Source: JABCYV01 sp035512155 (lineage in GTDB: Bacteria; Acidobacteriota; Terriglobia; Terriglobales; Acidobacteriaceae). Taken from it: a stretch of DNA of 64,000 nucleotides. The stretch covers positions 10,891 through 74,890 of the forward strand of contig DATKEN010000159.1 in NCBI GenBank assembly GCA_035512155.1, given 5' to 3'. The first letter of the stretch is position 1. Each line of letters opens with the position of its first letter. The position numbers were made by a program, and so were the translations under genes. Shown here piece after piece: positions 43,584-51,793 of this stretch. The notes below the pieces were generated by a model that did not search any database, had not been told where the DNA came from, and saw only the letters and a program-made list of their open reading frames with translations.

Positions 43584-45530
43584 GTGAATCCTCGACTTTG
43601 GCTCGCTGGCGCGCTATTTCCCCTGTGCTTGCTTTACGGGGTAGGGGCTTCAGCCCAGGCAGGACATGACCCGTTTGCCAACAGCACGATCCACCAACCC
43701 GACGAACCTCAGCTTTACAAGTCCCAGGCCGCTATCCTCCAATTGACGGTGTTGAGCGAGAACCGGTCTCCCCTCGACCGCCAGGCAGTGGTCAAGCTGT
43801 ACAACAAGAACACTAAGGATGTGTTCTGGCAGACCACCCAAGATCAGTCTCTTGCGATTTTTGGCGATTTGGTCGTAGGGCAGTACGAAATCGAAGTAAG
43901 CGCGGTCGGGTACCTGACTGCCCATAAGGACTTCAACGTTCTAAGTGCACTTCATACTTATCATGAGGAAATCGTTCTAAAGCCAGACCCCTCCGCTGTG
44001 GACTTGAAAACTTCGAACGTTTCGCAGATGCCTTCGAAGGCGCGCAAGGAAACTCAGCGTGGCGTTACTGCGCTCAAATCCGGCAATTTGAAAGAAGCGC
44101 GCAAGCAGCTCGATTCGGCTTATAAATCAGCCCCTTCCAGCTCCGACGTGAATTTCCTGCTTGGATACGTTGCCTTCCAGGAGAAGAATTTCGATCAGGC
44201 ACAGACTTATTTGGGTACTGCGGCTAAGCTTGATCCCCACAACGCGCGGGCCCTCACCTTACTCGGGCGCCTACAACTTCAGCGTGAAGACTATGCCGCG
44301 GCTCAAACCGTGCTGGAACAGGCGGCCGCGGCCGATCCCGAGTACTGGATGGCGCACAGGCTGCTGGCTGATACCTACTTAAAGCAGCATGAATATGAGA
44401 AGGCGCGGGAACAGGCGCAACTCGCGGTACAGAAGAATGAGGGTGGAGAGAGCGGCGTCCAGCTCGTCTTAGGAGAAGCGCTGGCAAATCTGGGGCGGGA
44501 CCAGGAGGCGGTACTAGCCTTCAAGACCTTCCTGCAAGTCACCCCGGACAGCCCCGCCGCACCGCAGCTGCGCAAGTTCATAGCTGAGCTCGAACAGCGC
44601 GATGCTAATCCCCCAAAGGCTACTGACCCAACGCCCAAGCTCGTTTCTTCTGTGGCGGGTACAGATCCAAATGTGGGAATGGACGACCTCAGGCTTTCAA
44701 TAAAGACTTGGGAGCCCGCCGGAATTGATGATACAAAACCGACCTTCGCTGCCGGCGTCACTTGCCCGTACGAGCAGGTGATCGAAATGGCCGGGGAGCG
44801 CGTAAAGCAACTTGTGGATGACGTCGCTAAATTCTCGGCTATCGAAGACTTGACGCACGAGAAGCTCGACGAACTCGGTCATCCCACCAGTCACGAAACC
44901 CGGAAGTTCAACTACGTGGTTTCAATCTCTGAGGCCCAGCCCGGCTTTCTTGCCGTCGATGAGTATCGCAATGAGGTAACTGGCATTGCCGATTACCCCG
45001 ATCAGATCGCCAGTCACGGTTTTACTTCACTGGCACTCGTCTTCCACCCCGACATGCGTGACAATTTTCAGATGACATGCGAAGGCTTGGGCGACTGGCA
45101 TGGGCAGGCGAGCTGGCTAGTTCATTTCCGGCAACGCGACGATCGGCCTAATCGCATTCACGCTTACAAAATCGGCGAGAACGTCTACTCCGTGAACCTG
45201 AAGGGACGCGCCTGGATCAGTGCGGACAAATTTCAGATCGTTCGAGTGGAATCGGAAATGGTGAGTCCAATGCCGAAGATCCGGCTCCTCAGTGAGCACC
45301 AGATCGTCGAATATGGCCCCGTCCACTTCCAAAAGAGAGACCTTGATCTCTGGTTGCCTAAGAGCGCTGACCTTTACTTCGATTTCCGGCGGCACCGTTA
45401 TTTCCGTCGTCACAGCTTCGATCACTTCATGCTGTTCGGTGTCGATGCAGAAGAAAAGCGCAGCGCACCTAAAGAAGAACCACCCAGTGCCGGGTCAACC
45501 GCCTCATCCAAAGCCACTCCGAATCGCTGA
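43584..45530 (+). CDS. exported TPR-repeat protein
   Basis: A 648-residue protein when started at GTG 43584, where a signal peptide (NPRLWLAGALFPLCLLYGVGASAQA) begins; a TTG at 43461 would hide it and is not preferred. A G-rich Shine-Dalgarno-like stretch precedes the GTG. A beta-sandwich-like carboxypeptidase-regulatory segment (QAVVKLYNKNTKDVFWQT, YEIEVSAVGY) is followed by at least four TPR units between about residues 150 and 320, for example SSDVNFLLGYVAFQEKNFD and NARALTLLGRLQLQREDYA. The last 250 residues form a separate domain of unknown type, rich in Phe, Tyr and charged residues. It is probably a periplasmic scaffold. It is divergent from the PilZ-GAF-Sel1 gene. Confidence 0.75.
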   Translation: MNPRLWLAGALFPLCLLYGVGASAQAGHDPFANSTIHQPDEPQLYKSQAAILQLTVLSENRSPLDRQAVVKLYNKNTKDVFWQTTQDQSLAIFGDLVVGQYEIEVSAVGYLTAHKDFNVLSALHTYHEEIVLKPDPSAVDLKTSNVSQMPSKARKETQRGVTALKSGNLKEARKQLDSAYKSAPSSSDVNFLLGYVAFQEKNFDQAQTYLGTAAKLDPHNARALTLLGRLQLQREDYAAAQTVLEQAAAADPEYWMAHRLLADTYLKQHEYEKAREQAQLAVQKNEGGESGVQLVLGEALANLGRDQEAVLAFKTFLQVTPDSPAAPQLRKFIAELEQRDANPPKATDPTPKLVSSVAGTDPNVGMDDLRLSIKTWEPAGIDDTKPTFAAGVTCPYEQVIEMAGERVKQLVDDVAKFSAIEDLTHEKLDELGHPTSHETRKFNYVVSISEAQPGFLAVDEYRNEVTGIADYPDQIASHGFTSLALVFHPDMRDNFQMTCEGLGDWHGQASWLVHFRQRDDRPNRIHAYKIGENVYSVNLKGRAWISADKFQIVRVESEMVSPMPKIRLLSEHQIVEYGPVHFQKRDLDLWLPKSADLYFDFRRHRYFRRHSFDHFMLFGVDAEEKRSAPKEEPPSAGSTASSKATPNR

Positions 45531-45571
45531 TACACATTGACACTTAAACTGGCGGTAAACTAGCGTCGGCG

Positions 45572-46399
45572 TCAAGGATGTGTCAGGCTGATGCTAGACA
45601 GGCGCGACAGGGCCGCGACCATCATGCTGGAAAGCAGTTGCATGGTGGCAACGTCCTGCTTGTCGAAGGCATAAGGAGTGCCGGAGAGCACCTCAAATAC
45701 GCCCAAGGTCCGGCGAAAGTGACGCAGTGGGGCAACCAGAATAGACCGCACTCCCAGGCGTCGGCAACTCGCCAGATCGACGCGAGGATTGTTCTCGGCG
45801 TCATGGCAAAGCACTACCTCTCCGGTTCGAACGCAGTCTGCGGAAATGCCGGAATCAGTCTGCAGCCGGACACCAAGATCGGGCGCGGTACGTCCAGTGC
45901 GCGCACGACAGACAATCTCGTCTCCGTGACGGAGCGCGATAGCTGCTCCCGTGGCTCCGGTTAAGGCCTGCGCACGCTCGGCAATGACGCTAATTGCCGG
46001 CTCCAAGTTGATTTCGCTGGGATGAATTTCATGATTCGATCCCGACACATGCACTGAGCCTACAGCGGGATGCAATCTCAACGCCCGAGCATGATGGCGC
46101 CCCGGGGCATGAGCCGCGAATGATGCAGGTACGTGATTTTCCGAAGCCGATGGCACAGACGTCGGAACGGTGCGAAGCAGTTCCCGCACCAGGCGATCCA
46201 GTTCGGCATCTTCGATGACGTGCGCAGTCTGCTCTCCCAGCAACGATCCGCCCAGCACTCGAGACAGACTCAGTACCGCTTGGCTTCCACAGGAGAGGCA
46301 GCAAGGTGTGTTATTTTCGCTGATGAGTTCGCACGCCACGCAAAATGTAGCAGTTTGTAACGAAAGAAAGTTGATGTCCCGCGACCTGACCCAGCCCAT
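45572..46399 (-). CDS. zinc-ribbon plus GAF-domain protein
   Basis: A 275-residue cytoplasmic protein. The N-terminus has CVAC (20-23) and CCLSC (33-37), spaced like a small zinc ribbon or metal-binding finger. A 90-residue linker follows, then a GAF domain (about 135-265). The four GAF cysteines Cys164, Cys189, Cys198 and Cys212 have the exact 25-9-14 spacing of the two other GAF proteins in the window. The GAF core reads GATGAAIALRHGDEIVCRA, SGISADCVRTGEVVLCHD and PRVDLASCRRLGVRS. No transmembrane segment or output domain is apparent. It converges with the TPR gene. Confidence 0.72.
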   Translation of the reverse strand: MGWVRSRDINFLSLQTATFCVACELISENNTPCCLSCGSQAVLSLSRVLGGSLLGEQTAHVIEDAELDRLVRELLRTVPTSVPSASENHVPASFAAHAPGRHHARALRLHPAVGSVHVSGSNHEIHPSEINLEPAISVIAERAQALTGATGAAIALRHGDEIVCRARTGRTAPDLGVRLQTDSGISADCVRTGEVVLCHDAENNPRVDLASCRRLGVRSILVAPLRHFRRTLGVFEVLSGTPYAFDKQDVATMQLLSSMMVAALSRLSSISLTHP

Positions 46400-46583
46400 T
46401 CTTGCCCGATTTCCTTGTGCGAGATTTTCTCTTGCCGAAAAGCGAACGAGAAAACTAAATGGAAAGTGTGAATGCGGTAAGTGACAGGGCTGGTTCCGGT
46501 TGTGGATAAGAACCAGAGTCTTTTCCAGTGCGAGTGCTGTCTCAAACTCTCGTAGGGGATGAAAACTTAAATCGTGCGAAGAA

Positions 46584-48143
46584 CTATCCCGCTCGCGCCG
46601 CCATCAAACCGGTGTTGTCGGTGGCAACGACGACCGCCGACTGGCTCATCGTCCGTTCGAGCGCGTCCGCCAATGCCACTGGGAACACGGATGTGAGAAG
46701 ATTCACGTCGAGTTGCAAATCCCGTTCGCTGTATTGCCGGTAAATTGTCAAGCAGCCACGACGCCGGTTATTCGCGGCTACCAGATCCAGAGACATACTC
46801 CACGCTGCGAGCATTTGGTGACCCAAATGACTGCCTGGCTTTTTCCAGCAGAGCTGCGGATCCGTGCTGGAGACCACTTCCAAGCCGTGGCCGCGGGGCA
46901 ATTCACCGGACAGATGAAGCAGTCGCAAGTCGAAAGCATCAAAATCGTTATTGCTAAATGCAGCCACCAGAATGCCGCAAACCTGATCGTAGTCGGAACT
47001 CACTTTCAATTCTTCGGTGGCTCGGCGGATCGCGAGGTTGTTGACGAATATCTGCCGCTGCTCCATGGTGCGATGCGCGACCCTCCGGAGTTCGCCGAAC
47101 TCCAGATAATTGAGATGCTGTACTCCGATCCAAACTCCAGTACCGAGAACAGCGAGAACTAATCCGAGCGTGCTGCCAGTCGGCCACAACAGAAACAGGC
47201 TAAGCAAGGCGAAGATCGCGGACACGGCATAAAGCACAATTACAACCTGCCGGTGAGAAAGGCCACGCTGTAGCAGTTTGTGATGAATGTGCTCACGGTC
47301 CGCAGTGAATACCGGACGCCCACTGATAAAGCGCCGAGCCACGGAGAGTGCTGTTTCCAAGATAGGCAAGCCAAACGAAACCACCGGGATGGCCACGGCA
47401 ATGATCGTCGGCGCCTTCTGCGCCCCCTGGAGCGCCAGTGCGCTCAGCATGAAACCAATGAAAAGGCTACCGCAATCTCCGAGAAAAATAGTTGCCGGAT
47501 TGAAGTTAAATCTCAAGAAGCCCAGAATGGCACCGGCCAGCGCCAACGTCAGCAGAGACACCAAGGAGGACTGGCTGAGCAGCGCTACTACGAATACCAC
47601 GAGGGTGGAGAAAAATGCGGAGCCCGCTGCCAGACCATCCAGTCCATCGATCAGGTTGAATGCATTGGTGATAGCCAGTACCCAAAGGATGGTGAGCGGC
47701 AGACCAACGAATCCGGAAAAATGGTGATCACCGAATAGTACCGGCAAATCGAGAATGCGAAGTCCGCCAGCGAAGAGCATCGCACCGGCCGCAGCTTGTA
47801 CTGCGAACTTGAAATAGGGACCAACAGGCCGGATGTCGTCATAGACTCCAAGTAGGAAGATCAACAGCCCCGGCAGCAAAACGGTTACCAGCGTCTTCGA
47901 GGAAAATCCAAAGCTGAGATTGGGATACCAACGGCTGATCAGCAGAGCGATTCCTAGGCTCAGAAGAAAAGACAGAAAGATGGCGACCCCACCCAATCGA
48001 GGCAGCGGAGTGCTGTGAAGATGCCGATCGAGAGCGGGTACTGCAACCCAGCCACGGACCGTGGCCACATTCCGTACATACCTGGTGAGAATAAACGACA
48101 ACAGCACGGATGCTGCGAAGACCCCTAGGTAGAAGACGGTCAA
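46584..48143 (-). CDS. WecA/TagO-like undecaprenyl-phosphate sugar-1-phosphate transferase with C-terminal extension
   Basis: A polytopic membrane enzyme (519 residues) of the MraY/WecA/TagO family, which starts surface-glycan synthesis by moving a sugar-1-phosphate onto undecaprenyl phosphate. Catalytic motifs are DD at 102-103 in LGVYDDIRPVG, the NAFNLIDGLDGLA motif at 160-171, and HIHHKLLQRG at 285-294. About ten hydrophobic segments fill the first 340 residues. Residues about 345-519 form a cytoplasmic extension of about 175 residues, absent from typical WecA, with a GAF-like end (IYRQYSERDLQLDVNLL). The likely substrate is UDP-GlcNAc or another UDP-HexNAc, supplied for instance by the epimerase at 33108. 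Confidence 0.85.
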   Translation of the reverse strand: MTVFYLGVFAASVLLSFILTRYVRNVATVRGWVAVPALDRHLHSTPLPRLGGVAIFLSFLLSLGIALLISRWYPNLSFGFSSKTLVTVLLPGLLIFLLGVYDDIRPVGPYFKFAVQAAAGAMLFAGGLRILDLPVLFGDHHFSGFVGLPLTILWVLAITNAFNLIDGLDGLAAGSAFFSTLVVFVVALLSQSSLVSLLTLALAGAILGFLRFNFNPATIFLGDCGSLFIGFMLSALALQGAQKAPTIIAVAIPVVSFGLPILETALSVARRFISGRPVFTADREHIHHKLLQRGLSHRQVVIVLYAVSAIFALLSLFLLWPTGSTLGLVLAVLGTGVWIGVQHLNYLEFGELRRVAHRTMEQRQIFVNNLAIRRATEELKVSSDYDQVCGILVAAFSNNDFDAFDLRLLHLSGELPRGHGLEVVSSTDPQLCWKKPGSHLGHQMLAAWSMSLDLVAANNRRRGCLTIYRQYSERDLQLDVNLLTSVFPVALADALERTMSQSAVVVATDNTGLMAARAG

Positions 48144-48406
48144 CTGACTCCCTCTTGGCCAGAAACACTACTCCGTCCGTGCGACGGCTGAAAGGCAAAA
48201 CACTTACTTGTTCGCAGTCGAGAGAACTGCGGCGAACTATAGCAGCTTGGGAAACTGCTGGGCAATCGGCTTTCTTGATTCGTCTGTGGAAAACTCAACT
48301 CTTCCTCGGTTACCGCACGACGCGACCGCCTTGGTTTACGTCGAACCGATGCGAGGTCAGCCTATCCGCCATATCTCCGCTGTGCTAGACTTTTGTCCTC
48401 TTCAAA

Positions 48407-49468
48407 ATGTCACGAGGCCTAGTAATGCGGTCTTTGCGACCTTGCCATCTGCTCTATCTCTTACTGCTGAATGCTGTTGTGTTATCAGCGTGGGAGCTAG
48501 GGATTTGCCAGAATCAACCCACGGGGAGCACGGGAGCGCCGGTTGCTCCGCTGGTACCGACCCCAGCGACAGCTCCTTCGACGTCAGCTGCGCACACGGA
48601 GCGAACTGGAACGGGATCCTCCGGCGTGGGCAGTGTCCCTGCTTCTGACACGTCTTTGCGACTGGGAACCGGCGATCTGCTGGAAATCAGCGTCTACAAC
48701 GTGCCTGAGCTTGCTACGAAGGCCCGCGTCAGCAACAACGGCGACGTTTACCTGCCTCTGATCGACTATGTCCACGTCGGGGGCCTCACTGCCGAGCAGG
48801 CTCAAGCGTTGATCGAAAAGCGCTTCTCGGACGGTGGCTTCTTGAAGGATCCACATGTCGCGCTCTTTGTCGATCAGTATGCATCCCAGGGAGTAAGCGT
48901 CTTGGGTGAGGTCGGCAAGCCAGGCGTCTATCCTCTCTTAGGTGATCAGCGGCTGTTTGATCTTATTTCCTCGGCGGGTGGCTTTACGGACAGAGCCGGG
49001 CGCAGCGTGACCATCACCCATCGCAGCCAACCGGACAAGCCAGTGACGGTGGCGCTGTCGCGAAACATAACTGACAATCCACAAAGCAACGTCGAGGTGT
49101 TTCCCGGTGATACCGTGATCGTGCGTAAAGCCGACCTTGTTTACGTAGTGGGTGACGTGGGAAAACCCAGTGGCTTTCTGATGGATATCGAAAATCTGAC
49201 GGTGCTGAAAGCGATCGCGCTCGCCGGAGGTACGAATCGAACCGCCAAGTTGAATGGTACGACGATCATCCGGAAGGGTCCCAACGGCATGACTGAGACG
49301 CCGGTCCATTTGAAGAAGATTCTGCAGGCAAAGACACAGGACATACCCATGCAAGCGGAGGACATCCTGTTTGTCCCCAGCAGCGCTGGCAAGGTTTTCG
49401 CCGGGCGCACCTTCGACGCCGCCATGCAAGCTGCGACCGCAGTAAGCATTGTGGCCGTACACCCTTAA
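48407..49468 (+). CDS. Wza-like polysaccharide export protein (poly_export / SLBB)
   Basis: A 353-residue periplasmic or outer-membrane-associated protein of the polysaccharide export family. After an N-terminal signal-like segment (YLLLLNAVVLSAW) and a Ser/Thr/Pro-rich linker come the poly_export domain (GTGDLLEISVYNVPELATK; GDVYLPLIDYVHVGGL) and SLBB domains (GEVGKPGVYPLLGDQRLFD; GDVGKPSGFLMDIENLTVLKAI). The C-terminus has another hydrophobic stretch (MQAATAVSIVAV) that may form a transmembrane helix. It fits an outer-membrane channel or periplasmic adaptor for the exported glycan. No Wzz-type polymerase-length regulator is adjacent. It converges with the GT4 gene at 49484. Confidence 0.85.
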   Translation: MSRGLVMRSLRPCHLLYLLLLNAVVLSAWELGICQNQPTGSTGAPVAPLVPTPATAPSTSAAHTERTGTGSSGVGSVPASDTSLRLGTGDLLEISVYNVPELATKARVSNNGDVYLPLIDYVHVGGLTAEQAQALIEKRFSDGGFLKDPHVALFVDQYASQGVSVLGEVGKPGVYPLLGDQRLFDLISSAGGFTDRAGRSVTITHRSQPDKPVTVALSRNITDNPQSNVEVFPGDTVIVRKADLVYVVGDVGKPSGFLMDIENLTVLKAIALAGGTNRTAKLNGTTIIRKGPNGMTETPVHLKKILQAKTQDIPMQAEDILFVPSSAGKVFAGRTFDAAMQAATAVSIVAVHP

Positions 49469-49483
49469 GGAACCGAGCCAACG

Positions 49484-50770
49484 TCAGGCAGCCAGCTTGG
49501 TACGCCGGCGGTTATTCCCCGCGAGCTCCTCAAGGACTTCTATATAGGCTTCCGCGGTCTGTCGGCGTGAGTAACCTTGCAGTATGTGGCGGCGGCCGTT
49601 TCGGCCGAAAGACTCGCGCAACGACTGGTTTCCTGCCAGCACGCTCACCGCCTGCGCCAGGTCGTCTGCATTCTCTGGCTCGACAAACACTCCAGCCTGC
49701 GCTTCCTCGACGATCTTTCTCGCCTGGCCATCCACGCCCAGAATCACAGGACGGGCGCAAGACATGAACTCCAACATTTTGGTAGGAATAACGGTCTTGA
49801 ACAGATCAGTTTTTTTCAGCAGCACCAGGCAGGCGTCCGAAGCACAGATGTAGGACGGAATCTTCTCCCGCGGCTGCTGATCGACGAAGCGAAGGTTGCT
49901 TAGACGTCGAGAGCGCGCCAACGATACGATTCGTTCTTTGTCGGCGCCGTCCCCGACTAAAAGAAAAAGAATTTCGGGATAGGACTCCTGCAGCCTGTCC
50001 GCTGCCTCGACTAGAGTATCCAGCGCGTGAGCCATGCCCATTGTGCCGATGTAGCTGACTACAAATTTTCCTTCGGCCCCCAGTTTGCTTCTTAAGTTAG
50101 GGTTTGTCGCTTGGGGACTGAAGAGTTCTGTGTCAACTCCGTTCTGCACGACCGCTATTTTGGTCGGCGGCAAGTGCCAATGCTCAACCAGATAGTCCTT
50201 AAACGCAGGAGTCACCACGGCTACCCGCTCCGAATTTCGATAAAGGAACCCTGCAACTCTGGCCAGAGAACGATGCAGCAGAGAATCTTGGTTGCCCATG
50301 CCTACGGCAGCCAGAGACTCCGGCCACAAATCGCGGACTTCGAAGACAAAAGGCACCCGCTTGCAGCGAGCCAGCCACCAGCCAGAGAATCCAACCAGCA
50401 ATTGCGGTGAAGTGGCGATGACCACATCCGGGCGCGATAGAAAGAGGCCTGTGCTCGCGGACGAGACAAAGAACGAGCTGTAGTTCAACATACGCTCATA
50501 TGCCTTGCGGTTGGGGAACGGCAGCAGCCAGGTGCGAACCACATTTACGCCGTCCACCTTCTCTTTAGTCACCAGCCGCCGAAACTTGCGCCGATATTCG
50601 AGGGGCACAACGCCCGTGGGATGATTCGGAAACCCAGTCAGGACGGTTACTTCGTGTCCATTTTCCGTCCAGTATCGAGACAATTCCGCAGCGCGAGCGG
50701 CAGGCGCCCCCATCTCCGGTGGAAAGTATTGCGAAACGTAGAGAATTTTCACGGGTCCTAGTAATGACAA
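49484..50770 (-). CDS. GT4-family glycosyltransferase (WbuB-like)
   Basis: A 428-residue GT-B glycosyltransferase. The N-terminal Rossmann domain starts VKILYVSQYFPPEMGAPAAR, a WbuB-like signature, and the C-terminal donor-binding half has the EX7E-like region EFMSCARPVILGVDGQA. Length is normal. It overlaps the C5-epimerase start by 13 bases, so the two are co-translated, and it is the last gene of the seven-gene minus-strand cluster. It presumably adds one sugar, on the cytoplasmic face, to the lipid-linked oligosaccharide begun by the WecA-like enzyme. The sugar transferred cannot be read from sequence. Confidence 0.85.
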   Translation of the reverse strand: MSLLGPVKILYVSQYFPPEMGAPAARAAELSRYWTENGHEVTVLTGFPNHPTGVVPLEYRRKFRRLVTKEKVDGVNVVRTWLLPFPNRKAYERMLNYSSFFVSSASTGLFLSRPDVVIATSPQLLVGFSGWWLARCKRVPFVFEVRDLWPESLAAVGMGNQDSLLHRSLARVAGFLYRNSERVAVVTPAFKDYLVEHWHLPPTKIAVVQNGVDTELFSPQATNPNLRSKLGAEGKFVVSYIGTMGMAHALDTLVEAADRLQESYPEILFLLVGDGADKERIVSLARSRRLSNLRFVDQQPREKIPSYICASDACLVLLKKTDLFKTVIPTKMLEFMSCARPVILGVDGQARKIVEEAQAGVFVEPENADDLAQAVSVLAGNQSLRESFGRNGRRHILQGYSRRQTAEAYIEVLEELAGNNRRRTKLAA

Positions 50771-51738
50771 AGTTTAAACGCGCCTTTGTAGCATAGAGCG
50801 CGGGTCCGCTTGGATGGACTGCGAGCATAAGCTTCCCAGCGGTCTGCGAAGCGAGCGAAGAAATCCTCCCCGGTCAGTCGATGCATGACGCGCAATTGCG
50901 CAACGTGCAGCTGATGGTAGAAAGGGCTGGCCACCATGGGTAGCCGCGTCCCTGACTGTTCGTATAAAGACCAAAAGCCAAGATCATACCTATTGAGGTT
51001 GTTGCGAAGCGTCTGAACAGCCTTTGCGAATAGCTGCTCGGCCACGGCTTCTTGTGTAGCCACAAAAAAATCGTGCACACCCCAGGCGGCCCAGATGAAG
51101 CCGTTAAGAATGTGAGTCGGCGGCGATACGATATACTCCTCGAACCACAGGTCACCATGCTCATCAATGAAATTGACACCGCCTTCCTCAGTTGATTTCT
51201 GCAAGCTGACAAAAGCACGCTCCGCGCCTTCCAAGTACGTGCCGGCACCGGTTTCGGCGTGGGCGCGCACTAGCAGAGAAATGCCCTGACCCTGTGCGAG
51301 ACCGGAATACCAAGGTGCCTGCAACGGAGTCCGGTATTCCCAGTTGAAATTGTGGTTCCATACCCAGACTCCGGACGAATTCCGCTCAAGGTTAGCGCAC
51401 AACCAGTTGGCTGACATCAGAAACTTGGCCTTCCGCTCTTCATTTTTGTCACGGCGAAACCGGTTGTAATTCCCAAGCCCCCACTGAGCGATGGCAATCG
51501 GGTTGTACTGCAGACCAATCTGGCCGCGGTAATCCAGCATCGGTATGCCAGCGGCGTCGACATTGCCGGAATAGTCCGCCTTCTCCGAGAAGAGCATGTA
51601 GTATTCGCCGAGGCTGGCAACGGACGCATTGGGATTCACCTGCGGATGATCATGCCAAAAGCTGAGTTGGCTCTTGCCCGGATTCAGATACGCGCTGAAT
51701 ATGCGCCGGTAGTACTGCAGTCGGCTGGCTAACGGCAT
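50758..51738 (-). CDS. D-glucuronyl C5-epimerase family protein
   Basis: A 326-residue member of the D-glucuronyl C5-epimerase C-terminal family (Glce-like), which converts D-glucuronate to L-iduronate within a polymer such as heparan sulfate. Family landmarks are PWYSGLAQGQGISLLVRAH at 142-160, WFEEYIVSPPTHILNGF at 198-214, and FYHQLHVAQL at 273-282. Active-site tyrosines are expected at Tyr202, Tyr259 and Tyr274. The latter two lie in SLYEQSG and FYHQLH; at 202 the human WYEEY reads WFEEY here, so one aromatic is changed but the final Tyr is kept. No signal peptide or membrane helix was seen, so it may act in the cytoplasm. Its start lies 55 bases after the propeller gene, and its end overlaps the GT4 start by 13 bases. 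Confidence 0.85.
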   Translation of the reverse strand: MPLASRLQYYRRIFSAYLNPGKSQLSFWHDHPQVNPNASVASLGEYYMLFSEKADYSGNVDAAGIPMLDYRGQIGLQYNPIAIAQWGLGNYNRFRRDKNEERKAKFLMSANWLCANLERNSSGVWVWNHNFNWEYRTPLQAPWYSGLAQGQGISLLVRAHAETGAGTYLEGAERAFVSLQKSTEEGGVNFIDEHGDLWFEEYIVSPPTHILNGFIWAAWGVHDFFVATQEAVAEQLFAKAVQTLRNNLNRYDLGFWSLYEQSGTRLPMVASPFYHQLHVAQLRVMHRLTGEDFFARFADRWEAYARSPSKRTRALCYKGAFKLCHY

Positions 51739-51793
51739 AGCGAAATTGTTCGAACTATAGCATGGCGGTGAATCAGTCGCGGTGCACCCGGCC

